Below are positions 1 to 7,143 of a DNA stretch of 33,733 nt, one piece after another. The stretch's first letter is position 1. Every line of letters starts with the position of its first letter. A program made the position numbers and the translations under genes. The notes below the pieces were generated by a model that was given only the letters and a program-made list of their open reading frames with translations, did not search any database and had not been told where the DNA came from. This DNA comes from Pseudonocardia sp. (GTDB lineage: Bacteria > Actinomycetota > Actinomycetes > Mycobacteriales > Pseudonocardiaceae). The stretch spans positions 1 to 33,733 of the forward strand of contig JAEUJO010000282.1 of assembly GCA_016794615.1 (NCBI GenBank). Direction: 5' to 3'.

Positions 1-1737
1 GGGTGAGTCCAGCACCTCGACCACGAAGCCGGACTCCACCAGCCGGCCCGCGTTGAGCACCTGCACCCGCGCGGCGATGGAGCGCACCAGGGCCAGGTTG
101 TGGGTCACGAACAGCATGCTGATCCGGTGGGTCTTCCGCAGGTCCTCCAGCAGCGCGACGATCGAGCCCTGCACGGACACGTCCAGCGCGGAGGTGATCT
201 CGTCGCACACCAGCAGGTCGGGCTCGGCGGCCAGCGCCCGGGCGATGGCCACGCGTTGCCGCTCGCCGCCGGAGAGCCGGTTGGTCTGCAGGTCGAGGAC
301 GGTGGGGCCGAGCGCCACGGCGTCGAGCAGCTCCACTACGCGGTCCCGGACCGCCTTGCCCTTCGCGATGCCGAACAGCTCCATCGGCCTGCTGACGATC
401 TGCTGGATGGTCAGCCGCGGGTTCAGCGACAGGTACGGGTTCTGGAAGATGTACTGGATCCGCTTGCGGTCGTCGGCGGAGCGCGCCCGCGACCCCCTGC
501 CCAGCGGACGCCCGTCGAAGCGCAGCTCCCCGGTCCACTGCTTGTGCAGGCCGCCGACGCAGCGCGAGATCGTGGTCTTGCCGCTGCCCGACTCGCCGAC
601 CAGCGTGACCACCTCGGCCTTGGCCACGTCGAACGAGACGCCGTGCACGACCTCCGTGCGGCCGTAGAAGACCGTGAGGTCGTCGATCGTCAGGATGATG
701 TCCCGGTTCGTGTTGGGGTCGGTGTCGTGGGTGTTGCCCCGGTTGATGTCCCAGGTGCCGATCTCGCCGACGCGCAGGCACCTCGCCGTGTGGTCCGGCC
801 CGACCTCGATGTCGTCGGGCTCGATCTCCCGGCAGCGGTCCTCGACGTACTCGCAGCGCGTGTGGAACCGGCACGCGGTCGGCCGCCGCCCCGGCCCCGG
901 CGTGGAGCCCGGGATGCCGGTGAGCGCGCGGGCCTGCGACAGGTGTGGGATGGCGTCCAGCAGCGCGCGCGTATAGGGGTGCGCGGGCTGCTGGAACATC
1001 GCCTCCCGCGGCCCGAGCTCGATGATCTGGCCCGCGTACATGACGGCGACCCGGTCGGCGATGTTGGCGACGACGGCCAGGTCGTGGGTGACGTAGAGCG
1101 CCGCCACCCGGTGGCTGCGGCACAGCTCGCCCATCGTCGCCAGCACCATGCCCTGGGTGGTGACGTCCAGGCCGGTGGTCGGCTCGTCCAGCACCAGCAC
1201 CTTCGGCCGCGGGAGGAACGCCATCGCCAGCGCGACGCGCTGCACCTGGCCACCCGAGAGCTGGTGCGGGTAGCGCGCCAGGAACTCGTCGTCGTCGGGG
1301 AGGCCGACCTCGCGCAGACCGGCACGGGCGCCGTCGAGGCGCTCCTGCGCCGTGCCGATGTCGTGCAGCTCCAGCAGCTCGACGATCTGCCGGCCGATCC
1401 GGATGGCCGGGTTGAGCGCGGCGCCCGGGTCCTGCGGCACGTAGGCGATCTTCAGGCCGCGGATCTCGCGGATCTGCTCCCAGGGCAGGGCGAGCACGTC
1501 CCGGCCCTCGAACATCACGGTGCCCTGCTCGATGAACGCGCCGCGCCGGGCGTAGGCGAGCAGTGCCGTGCCCGCGGTGGTCTTGCCCGAGCCGGACTCG
1601 CCGACCAGGCCGACGACCTCGCCGGGCCGGAGCTCGATGTTGATCTCGTCGATGACGTCGAGGCCGCTCCCGGTGAGCGCCACCCGCAGGTCGGAGACGA
1701 CGCAGCCCGCCTCGGGGTCCTTCGCCAGCAGGGTCAT
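1..1737 (-). CDS. Fused double ATPase of a peptide/nickel-type ABC importer (DppD-DppF-like), partial
   Basis: Cytoplasmic ATP-hydrolysing subunit that powers the importer encoded by the genes upstream. The visible 579 codons hold two complete ABC cassettes in one chain. Cassette 1 has Walker A GESGSGKTT at residues 46-54, signature LSGGQ at 160-164 and Walker B VLVLDEP at 180-186. Cassette 2 has a second GESGSGKTT at 381-389, LSGGE at 488-492 and LLVCDEI at 508-514. Between them lies the oligopeptide/dipeptide ATPase C-terminal region with its Cys-containing segment (TACRFHTRCEYVEDRC). In many bacteria these are separate DppD and DppF proteins; a single fused chain is a known variant. The ATG at 1737 lies 2 nt after the permease stop, so translation is probably coupled. 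The open frame continues beyond base 1, so the C-terminus is missing. The transported substrate cannot be read from the sequence. Confidence 0.93.
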   Translation of the reverse strand, partial: MTLLAKDPEAGCVVSDLRVALTGSGLDVIDEINIELRPGEVVGLVGESGSGKTTAGTALLAYARRGAFIEQGTVMFEGRDVLALPWEQIREIRGLKIAYVPQDPGAALNPAIRIGRQIVELLELHDIGTAQERLDGARAGLREVGLPDDDEFLARYPHQLSGGQVQRVALAMAFLPRPKVLVLDEPTTGLDVTTQGMVLATMGELCRSHRVAALYVTHDLAVVANIADRVAVMYAGQIIELGPREAMFQQPAHPYTRALLDAIPHLSQARALTGIPGSTPGPGRRPTACRFHTRCEYVEDRCREIEPDDIEVGPDHTARCLRVGEIGTWDINRGNTHDTDPNTNRDIILTIDDLTVFYGRTEVVHGVSFDVAKAEVVTLVGESGSGKTTISRCVGGLHKQWTGELRFDGRPLGRGSRARSADDRKRIQYIFQNPYLSLNPRLTIQQIVSRPMELFGIAKGKAVRDRVVELLDAVALGPTVLDLQTNRLSGGERQRVAIARALAAEPDLLVCDEITSALDVSVQGSIVALLEDLRKTHRISMLFVTHNLALVRSIAARVQVLNAGRLVESGFVVEVLDSP

Positions 1738-1739
1738 GC

Positions 1740-2570
1740 CTAGTCACCCCGTCCCGAGAGCTGGGCGATGCCGTCCGCCATCAGGTTGGTGCCGATCGTG
1801 AAGACACCGATGATGATCACCGGGGCCAGGATGCCCCACGGCTGCACGAGCAGCGCCAGCCGGTTCTCGTAGATCATCTGCCCCCACTCGGCCGCGTTGG
1901 GGTTGGCCGCGAAGCCCAGGAAGCCGACGCCGGCGACCAGGCCGATCGAGTAGGTGAGCCGCAGCCCGGCCTCGGCCAGCAGCGGCGCGTTCATGTTCGG
2001 CAGCACCTCGGCCAGGATCACCCGGAGCCTGCTCTCGCCGAGCGCCTCGGCCGCGGTGACGTAGTCCCGCGAGACGATGCCCAACGCCACCCCGCGGGCC
2101 AGGCGGGCCACCCGGGGTGCGTGCGAGGCACCGACCAGCAGCACGATCATCCACCATGCGGGCTGGTCGACCGCGGTGAGCACCAGCAACACGAGCAGGA
2201 TCTGCGGGAAGGCGAGCGCGACGTCGTTGAGCCGCATGATCGCCTCGTCCGGCCAGCCGCCCCAGTACGCCGCGACCACGCCGATGACGATGCCCAGGAC
2301 CATGCCGAGCGCGGTGGCGAGCAGCGAGATGATCAGGATCGAGGCGCCGCCGTAGAGCACCCGGCTCCAGACGTCCTGGCCGAGGTAGTCGGTACCGAGC
2401 CAGGAGCCCGCCGTCGTGTACGGCTTCCCGACGATCTCGTTCTCGCCGTAGGGCGCGAACAGCGGGCCGAAGACGGCCATGAGCGTGATGAGCAGGGTGA
2501 TCACCAGGCCGGTGACCAGCCTGCGCTGCGTGCCGATGCGGCGGAGGTTCGCGGGACTCAGCACGCTCAT
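1740..2570 (-). CDS. ABC importer permease, DppC-like
   Basis: Inner-membrane permease of the peptide/nickel (PepT) ABC importer family, 276 aa, a normal length for DppC/OppC. It opens with an OppC-type N-terminus and a first membrane helix at about 17-40, followed by four to five further helices. The ATPase-coupling EAA loop is readable at about 170-190 (YVTAAEALGESRLRVILAEV). The N-terminal motif LGTDYLGQDVWSRVLYG (about 58-74) is typical of DppC. Its ATG overlaps the TGA of the upstream permease by 4 nt (ATGA at 2567-2570) and its stop lies 2 nt before the ATPase start, so these genes are an operon. It should pair with the DppB-like protein to form the channel. Confidence 0.95.
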   Translation of the reverse strand: MSVLSPANLRRIGTQRRLVTGLVITLLITLMAVFGPLFAPYGENEIVGKPYTTAGSWLGTDYLGQDVWSRVLYGGASILIISLLATALGMVLGIVIGVVAAYWGGWPDEAIMRLNDVALAFPQILLVLLVLTAVDQPAWWMIVLLVGASHAPRVARLARGVALGIVSRDYVTAAEALGESRLRVILAEVLPNMNAPLLAEAGLRLTYSIGLVAGVGFLGFAANPNAAEWGQMIYENRLALLVQPWGILAPVIIIGVFTIGTNLMADGIAQLSGRGD

Positions 2571-3601
2571 GACGCGATCGCCGTCCTCGCTCGCGGGGTG
2601 AATAGGATGGACAGGATGTCGGCGATCAGGTTGACCCCCACGTAGACCGCGGCGATCACCATGGCCAGCACCTGCACCATCGGGAAGTCGCTGTTGCGCA
2701 CCGAGTCGACGAGGCTCGCCCCGATGCCCGGGTAGGAGAACAGGTACTCGACGAACACCACGCCGCCCGCCAGCCATGCCAGCTGCAGGGCGATCACCTG
2801 GATGCCCGGCACGATCGCGTTGAGCAGGGCGTGCTTGCGCATCACCACCTTCTCCGGCACGCCCTTGAGCCGGGCCAGCTCGACGTAGTCGCTGTCGAGC
2901 ACCTCCAGCAGGCTGGAGCGCACGATGCGCGACACGTACGGCGTCACCACGATGACGAGGGTGAGCACCGGAAGGATCATCGACGCGGGGTTGGACCACG
3001 GCGGCGCGCCCCCGCCCGCGATCGTGACGGCGGGCAGCACGTGGAACACGGTGGTGGAGAACAGGGCCACCAGCAGGATGCCGACGACGAACTCCGGCAG
3101 CCCGGCCAGAGTGATCATGACGACCTGGATGACGCCGTCGGTGCGCTTGCCGCGGTAGTTGGCCGAGATCATCGCGAGGCCGAACGCCACGGGGATCATG
3201 ACGATCGCCGACGCGAGCACCAGCACCGCGGAGTTGATGATCCGGTCGCCGACCAGCTCGCCGACCGGCAGCCCGTTGGCGACGGAGGTGCCGAGGTTGC
3301 CGGTGAGCAGGCTGCCGAGCCACTCGACGTAGCGCACGATCACCGGCTGGTCGAGCCCCAGCTGCGCGGCGAGCGCGGCCGCCCGCTCCGGGCTGGCCGC
3401 GTAGTCCTTGCCCAGGATCGCGCGCACCGGGTCGCCGAGCGCGGCGGTGGCGAAGAAGACCAGCACCGAGCACAGCCAGAGCGTGAGGACCGCCAGCCCG
3501 AGGCGGCGGGCCAGCCACTTCAGCCAGGCCGAGGCGGGCGAGCTCGGGCGGACGGGTGCGGGCTCCGTGGTGGTGGGGGGCGAGGTCGCCAGTTCGGTCA
3601 T
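2567..3601 (-). CDS. ABC importer permease, DppB-like
   Basis: Membrane permease, 344 aa, the DppB/OppB-type partner of the following gene. After a Pro/Ser/Thr-rich cytoplasmic N-terminus of about 28 residues there are roughly six hydrophobic helices (about 34-55, 122-145, 155-175, 208-222, 262-285 and 310-335). The characteristic periplasmic-side segment with GNLGTS is at about 101-106 and the EAA coupling loop at about 239-257 (VELARLKGVPEKVVMRKH). It starts 15 nt after the substrate-binding protein gene and overlaps the next permease by 4 nt. An EAA loop together with the OppB-like N-terminal helix makes the family assignment firm; substrate specificity is unknown. Confidence 0.95.
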   Translation of the reverse strand: MTELATSPPTTTEPAPVRPSSPASAWLKWLARRLGLAVLTLWLCSVLVFFATAALGDPVRAILGKDYAASPERAAALAAQLGLDQPVIVRYVEWLGSLLTGNLGTSVANGLPVGELVGDRIINSAVLVLASAIVMIPVAFGLAMISANYRGKRTDGVIQVVMITLAGLPEFVVGILLVALFSTTVFHVLPAVTIAGGGAPPWSNPASMILPVLTLVIVVTPYVSRIVRSSLLEVLDSDYVELARLKGVPEKVVMRKHALLNAIVPGIQVIALQLAWLAGGVVFVEYLFSYPGIGASLVDSVRNSDFPMVQVLAMVIAAVYVGVNLIADILSILFTPRARTAIAS

Positions 3602-3616
3602 TCTGTCTGCCTCACC

Positions 3617-5233
3617 TCAAGTCGGTGGCGTGACGAAGGACGCGTGTTTGAACCCGAAGTTCGAGCACGGCAGGTAGCGGTGCGGCGCCAGGCCCTGCAC
3701 CAGGTTCGAGTAGGCGTCGAGCTGGCGCTTGAAGCCCCAGATGATGAAGCCGCCCCGGGTGAACTCGATCTCCTGTGCGCCGTGCAGGAGCCGCTTGCGC
3801 CGATCCGCGTCGGGCTCCCGCTTCGCCAGGTCGATCAGGGCCGTGAACTCCGGGTCTTCGAAGTGGGTCTCGTTGTAGGTGGCACCGCGGACCGAGGACG
3901 TGGCCACCTGCGGGAGGTAGTTGCGGGTGTTCCAGAAGTCCTGGGCGAAGTTCCAGGACAGGTAACGGTCGCCGTAGAAGACGTTGGGGTCGGCCTTGTT
4001 CAGCCGGACGGTGACCCCGGCGAGCTTCGCCTGCTCGACGAACAGGTTGGCCGACTCCACAGCGCCCGCGCCCACCGCGGAGGAGGTGACCAGCTCGACA
4101 TCCAGGTCGGACTGCCCCGCCTGCGCGAGCAGGGACCTGGCCTGGTCGATGTCCTGCACCCGTTGGGGAAGATCACCGGCGAACACCGGGTCGAACGGCG
4201 AGTACAGGTCGTTGCCCAGGATCCCGAACCCGTTAAGCGCCTGGTCGATCATCTGTTGCCGGTCCACGATCAGCCGGAGCGCCTGGCGGACCCGCACGTC
4301 GGAGAACGGCGCGGCGTCCACCCGCATCGTGAACGGCACCCACGCACCGGTCTCGGAGATCAACGCGGAGGCACCCTGCTGGTCGATGGTGTTCACCAGG
4401 TAGCTCGGCAGGTTGTCGATGCTCTGGACCTGGCCCGCCAGCAGCGCGTTGACCTTCGCGGCGTCGTCGGCGAAGTCGTAGATGATCAGCTCGTCGACGA
4501 ACGCCGGGCCGTCCCAGTAGTTGTCGAAGCGGGCGAACTGCGAGAGCTGGCCGGGCACGAAGCGCTGGTAGGTGAACGGGCCGGTGCCGACCGGGTGGCC
4601 CACGTCGAAGTCGGTGGGCAGGATCCCGACGGTGTACTCGGCGAGGAGCTGGTCGAGCACCGCGTACGGCGCGCTGAGCTGCAGCAGGACCGTCTTCTGG
4701 TCGACGATCTTCGAGTTCGGCAGGTCGAGGAACTTGGCCAGCTCGGTGCCACCCGACCCCGGCTTCTCCGGGTCGGTGACCTTCGCGAGGCTGAACATGA
4801 CGTCCTCGGGCGTCAGGCTCTTGCCGTTGTGGAACTCCACCCCGTCGCGCAGCCGGACCGTCCACTGCGTGCTGTCCCCGTTCGGGGTCACCGCCTCGGC
4901 CACCGACGGCTCGATCTCGTACAGGGCGTTCCATCGCAGCAGCGGCTCGTAGAGCTGCAGGCAGCGAGCGATGTCCGGGTTCGTCACCGGGAAGTACGGC
5001 TCGAGGGTGTCCTTGAGCCCGCCGCCCGTCGAGCCGTGGCTGTAGCTACCGCCGCGCACCTGGGGCTTGCTCTGGTCCGGCTTCTCCGGCACGGCACCGC
5101 ACGCCGTCAGGCCCGTGAGCCCGACCATGCCCGCGGCGGCGACCATGCCGAGCTTCAGGACGTCCCGGCGGGTCGGCCGGAGCGTCACCTGAACGCGCGA
5201 GAGACCGGAGTGCGGCAGGCCATCATTTCGCAT
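3617..5233 (-). CDS. ABC importer substrate-binding lipoprotein (family 5, Tat-type signal)
   Basis: Extracytoplasmic binding protein that delivers substrate to the permeases, 538 aa. The N-terminus has a twin-arginine motif TRRDVLK (R22-R23), a hydrophobic core, and the lipobox LTAC (42-45), so Cys45 should be lipid-anchored after Tat export. The mature chain shows the family 5 (SBP_bac_5) layout: YEPLLRWN near residue 95, the WTVRLRDGVEFHNG-type motif, and SPFDP-type elements later. The ATG at 5233 was chosen because GAAGGGG lies upstream on this strand; an in-frame GTG at codon 16 has no purine-rich leader. It is the first gene of a four-gene operon and is divergent from an IclR regulator. 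A 15-bp palindrome overlaps the start codon. Peptides, nickel chelates or oligosaccharides are all possible ligands. Confidence 0.94.
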   Translation of the reverse strand: MRNDGLPHSGLSRVQVTLRPTRRDVLKLGMVAAAGMVGLTGLTACGAVPEKPDQSKPQVRGGSYSHGSTGGGLKDTLEPYFPVTNPDIARCLQLYEPLLRWNALYEIEPSVAEAVTPNGDSTQWTVRLRDGVEFHNGKSLTPEDVMFSLAKVTDPEKPGSGGTELAKFLDLPNSKIVDQKTVLLQLSAPYAVLDQLLAEYTVGILPTDFDVGHPVGTGPFTYQRFVPGQLSQFARFDNYWDGPAFVDELIIYDFADDAAKVNALLAGQVQSIDNLPSYLVNTIDQQGASALISETGAWVPFTMRVDAAPFSDVRVRQALRLIVDRQQMIDQALNGFGILGNDLYSPFDPVFAGDLPQRVQDIDQARSLLAQAGQSDLDVELVTSSAVGAGAVESANLFVEQAKLAGVTVRLNKADPNVFYGDRYLSWNFAQDFWNTRNYLPQVATSSVRGATYNETHFEDPEFTALIDLAKREPDADRRKRLLHGAQEIEFTRGGFIIWGFKRQLDAYSNLVQGLAPHRYLPCSNFGFKHASFVTPPT

Positions 5234-5241
5234 GATGCGAA
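5227..5241. promoter_or_regulatory. 15-bp perfect palindrome, candidate IclR operator
   Basis: TTCGCAT-G-ATGCGAA, two 7-bp arms around one central base, covers the start codon of the binding-protein gene. A second, imperfect TTCG...CGAA element at 5246-5261 shares the TTCGCA half-site and touches the -10 box. IclR-family operators are commonly near-palindromes of about 15 bp in the divergent intergenic region, so this is a reasonable candidate. Binding is inferred, not shown. Confidence 0.45.
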
Positions 5242-5259
5242 CCCCTTCGGAACATTGCG

Positions 5260-5289
5260 AACGTAGAGACGTGGGTCACATCCTGTCAA
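5260..5289 (-). promoter_or_regulatory. Promoter of the ABC importer operon
   Basis: Reading the minus strand, a perfect -35 TTGACA (5289-5284) is followed by 18 nt and a -10 TACGTT (5265-5260, TANNNT type). Transcription would start near 5253, about 20 nt before the ATG at 5233. This is the best consensus-like promoter in the window. Its position over two TTCGCA-type half-sites fits control by the divergent IclR regulator. Confidence 0.6.
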
Positions 5290-5326
5290 GGGGCGGCGAG
5301 GACGCCGGGGGATGAGGAGGTGCGCC

Positions 5327-6124
5327 GTGACGGCACGCGAGGGAACGGCTCGGATCCAGTCGGTCGACCGCGCGGTCGACCTCCTGCTGGCCGTCGCGGC
5401 GGCAGGCCCGGCCGGCGTCCCCGCGCTGGCGCGGGTCTGCGGCCTCAACCGGGCGACCGCCTGGCGGCTGCTCAAGACCCTGCAGGCCCGCGGCATGGTG
5501 GCGGTCGACGGCTCGACCGGCCGGTACTCGCTCGGGTTGACCGCTCTCGAGCTCGGTGGCGCTGCCGGGTCCGGTGCCGTCATCGCGGCCGCCCACCCGG
5601 CTCTGGAACGTCTGAGCCGGGAGACCGGTGAGACGGCCTCGCTGGCGATGCCGGGCGTGGGTGGTCTGGCCTACGTCGACGAGGTCAGGCCGACCGCGGT
5701 GCTGACGGCCGGCTGGCTCGGTCGCACCGTGCCGTTGCACGCCACCTCGACGGGCAAGGCACTGCTCGCGTTCCTCCCCGCCGCGGAGGTGAGCCGGGTG
5801 CTCGCCGAGGAGCTCCCGGCGTTCACGGACGCCACGATCACCTCACCGGAGGCGCTCGCCGCCGAGCTCGCCGCCACCCGGACACGCGGCTACGGAACGT
5901 GTGCGGGCGAGCTGGAGTCGTCCCTGTACGGGGTGTCGGCCCCGGTGCTCGACCGCGGCGGGCGCCCCTTGGCGGTGCTCAGCATCTGGGGCCCCCGGGA
6001 ACGGGTGCCGGAGCAGTCGTTCGCGCGGTTGGGGACCCTCGCCGTGCAGGCCGCCCGGCAGGTCGCCGGCGCGCCCGAGGACCGCGGCGACAACTGGCCG
6101 GACGGCCCTCAGGTCGTGGCGTGA
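5327..6124 (+). CDS. IclR-family transcriptional regulator
   Basis: Cytoplasmic DNA-binding regulator, 265 aa from the chosen start, the usual IclR length. A winged helix-turn-helix occupies about residues 10-70 (RIQSVDRAVDLLLAVA, then LNRATAWRLLKTLQARGMV). The C-terminal ligand-binding domain follows, with hallmark segments VPLHATSTGKALLAF and GELESSLYGVSAPVLD. The GTG at 5327 was preferred because GAGGAGG (5314-5320) stands 6 nt before it; an in-frame ATG at 5312 would add five residues but lacks a well-placed ribosome site. It is divergent from the ABC importer, the classic arrangement for a local regulator of uptake genes. The ligand is unknown; it may be the importer's substrate or a catabolite of it. 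Confidence 0.93.
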   Translation: MTAREGTARIQSVDRAVDLLLAVAAAGPAGVPALARVCGLNRATAWRLLKTLQARGMVAVDGSTGRYSLGLTALELGGAAGSGAVIAAAHPALERLSRETGETASLAMPGVGGLAYVDEVRPTAVLTAGWLGRTVPLHATSTGKALLAFLPAAEVSRVLAEELPAFTDATITSPEALAAELAATRTRGYGTCAGELESSLYGVSAPVLDRGGRPLAVLSIWGPRERVPEQSFARLGTLAVQAARQVAGAPEDRGDNWPDGPQVVA

Positions 6125-6174
6125 CCCGCTCGTGAGAGCTAGCTTCAAGTCCTGAAGAAGTTCTGAATTGCCTC

Positions 6175-6629
6175 GTGACGACTGAAGTGCAGTGGAGCGA
6201 GCTGCAACGCGACCCGAAGGGCGTCGCCGCGCTCGCCGATCGTGGGGACGTCCGCGTTCGCCGTCGGGACGGAGTGCCGCTGCTGCTGGTCCGCGAAGAC
6301 AGCGTTGAGTCCGCGGCTGTCGGCGCGCTGAGCGCCGCTCGAGCCCTGCGCAACGCCTTGGCCCACCTGTCGGCTGACGACGCGTCGGCACGCTCATCGA
6401 GGAGTTCCCCTGGCTGGACCTGCTGTCTGAAGCAGAGCGACGACAGTTCGCGAGCGACTTCGTCCGCGCCGTCGAGGCGTCGGCCGAGCTCGGTCGCTGG
6501 AACGTCCTCGCCCAAGTCGTGGTCGAGTGGAAGGCAACCGCGGCCGTCTTCGCTGATCCCGTCCTGGCGGAGGAGCTGACCCGGCCGATCGACGACCTCG
6601 GGCCCGTCTCGGCACCGGAAGGCTCGTGA
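6175..6629 (+). pseudogene. Frameshifted Phd/YefM-like antitoxin
   Basis: A GTG at 6175 opens a frame reading VQWSELQRDPKGVAALAD and RRRDGVPLLLVRED, the pattern of Phd/prevent-host-death antitoxins that bind DNA and neutralise a toxin. Near 6390 the sensible reading jumps to another frame, where it continues LIEEFPWLDLLSEAERRQF, FVRAVEASAELGRWN and WKATAAVFADPVLAEEL up to TGA at 6627-6629. One missing base around 6390 would restore a single protein of about 151 aa. The original frame past 6390 gives only Ser/Arg-rich junk. The next frame, a toxin remnant, begins 3 nt after the stop, as in an intact two-gene module. Either a genuine frameshift mutation or a sequencing error. Confidence 0.6.
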
Positions 6630-6632
6630 CGA

Positions 6633-6791
6633 GTGCCGGCCAGACGAGGTGACCGCGTCGCTCCACCGGCCCGGCCCGGCGGATGGGAAGCACGGTTCGC
6701 CACCTCCGAGGCGGCGAAGAGTTGGGAGGAGCTCTGCCGCGTCGCGCACGGCAGCACCGTGGAGAACCGGGGGTCGCTCACGACAGGTTGA
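6633..6791 (+). pseudogene. Truncated toxin partner of the broken antitoxin
   Basis: A GTG at 6633 opens a 52-codon frame reading PARRGDRVAPPARPGGWEAR and ATSEAAKSWEELCRVA. I recognise this as resembling the N-terminus of small RelE-like toxins that sit beside such antitoxins in actinomycetes. Full-length relatives would be roughly 120 aa, so the second half with the expected basic catalytic region is gone. The sequence abruptly becomes the antisense of another gene's tail at about 6778. The remnant is therefore most likely non-functional. Family assignment is from memory of the pattern and is moderate. Confidence 0.45.
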
Positions 6792-6990
6792 TGATGTTGC
6801 CGTCCCCGTCGATGTCGCCAGATGGGCGGCCGGGGTGGCGCCGAGGTCGGGCATGGTGCGGATGTCGCCGCAGATCGGGTAGATGAACCCGGCACCGATC
6901 GACTCGCTGTCCAGCCCGTCCGGCAGCGTGGCGAGTAGGCCGTCCAGCCGGGCCCGGCGCAGGCGTCGGGCCCGGTCGGGGCGCTCGGCG
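6778..6990 (-). pseudogene. C-terminal remnant resembling formate-tetrahydrofolate ligase
   Basis: On the minus strand about 6990 to 6818 reads LDGLLATLPDGLDSES and then GAGFIYPICGDIRTMPDLG, and after a one-base shift near 6815 it reads DIDGDGNIINLS followed by TGA at 6780-6778. The GAGF...CGDI.TMP.L...P......IDIDxDG.I...S arrangement resembles the extreme C-terminus of Fhs, the ATP-dependent ligase that loads formate on tetrahydrofolate. Only the last 60-70 residues exist and they are frameshifted, so no enzyme is made. The remnant converges on and abuts the truncated toxin. The sequence upstream of the GAGF motif is less Fhs-like, so the identity is moderate. Confidence 0.42.
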
Positions 6991-7143
6991 GCGTTGGCTC
7001 AACGGTGAGCGTTTCGACCGCCGCCAATCCTTGGGGGGTTTCTCAGGGCCGAGGCCTGACGACGTCGAACAGGACTGATCGTACTTTCCTCCTCGGTTCG
7101 CCGTGAGTTCCGGGAACCTGACGCGAGCTACCGGGAGGGCACT
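6991..7143. other. Short leader region before the toxin-complex operon
   Basis: No gene is seen. A TANNNT hexamer TACTTT at 7082-7087 could be a -10 box for the operon, but no good -35 lies 17-18 nt upstream. GGGAGGG at 7133-7139 is a clear ribosome-binding site 4 nt before the GTG at 7144. Confidence 0.35.

Noticed and set aside
100..1743. Long plus-strand frame (547 codons) opposite the ATPase gene
   Set aside because: It is antisense to a clear double ABC ATPase with all motifs; its composition (Arg/Val/Asp/His-rich) is the usual high-GC shadow.
1740..3518. Single 592-codon frame spanning both permeases
   Set aside because: Its first half reads one permease out of frame; the two real permeases are separate and overlap by ATGA at 2567-2570.
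2831..5266. 811-codon plus-strand frame across the permease and binding-protein genes
   Set aside because: It crosses several genes in antisense and has no recognisable domain.
6143..6157. Hairpin CTTCA-AGTCC-TGAAG after the IclR gene as a terminator
   Set aside because: A 5-bp stem with low GC and no T-run is too weak.
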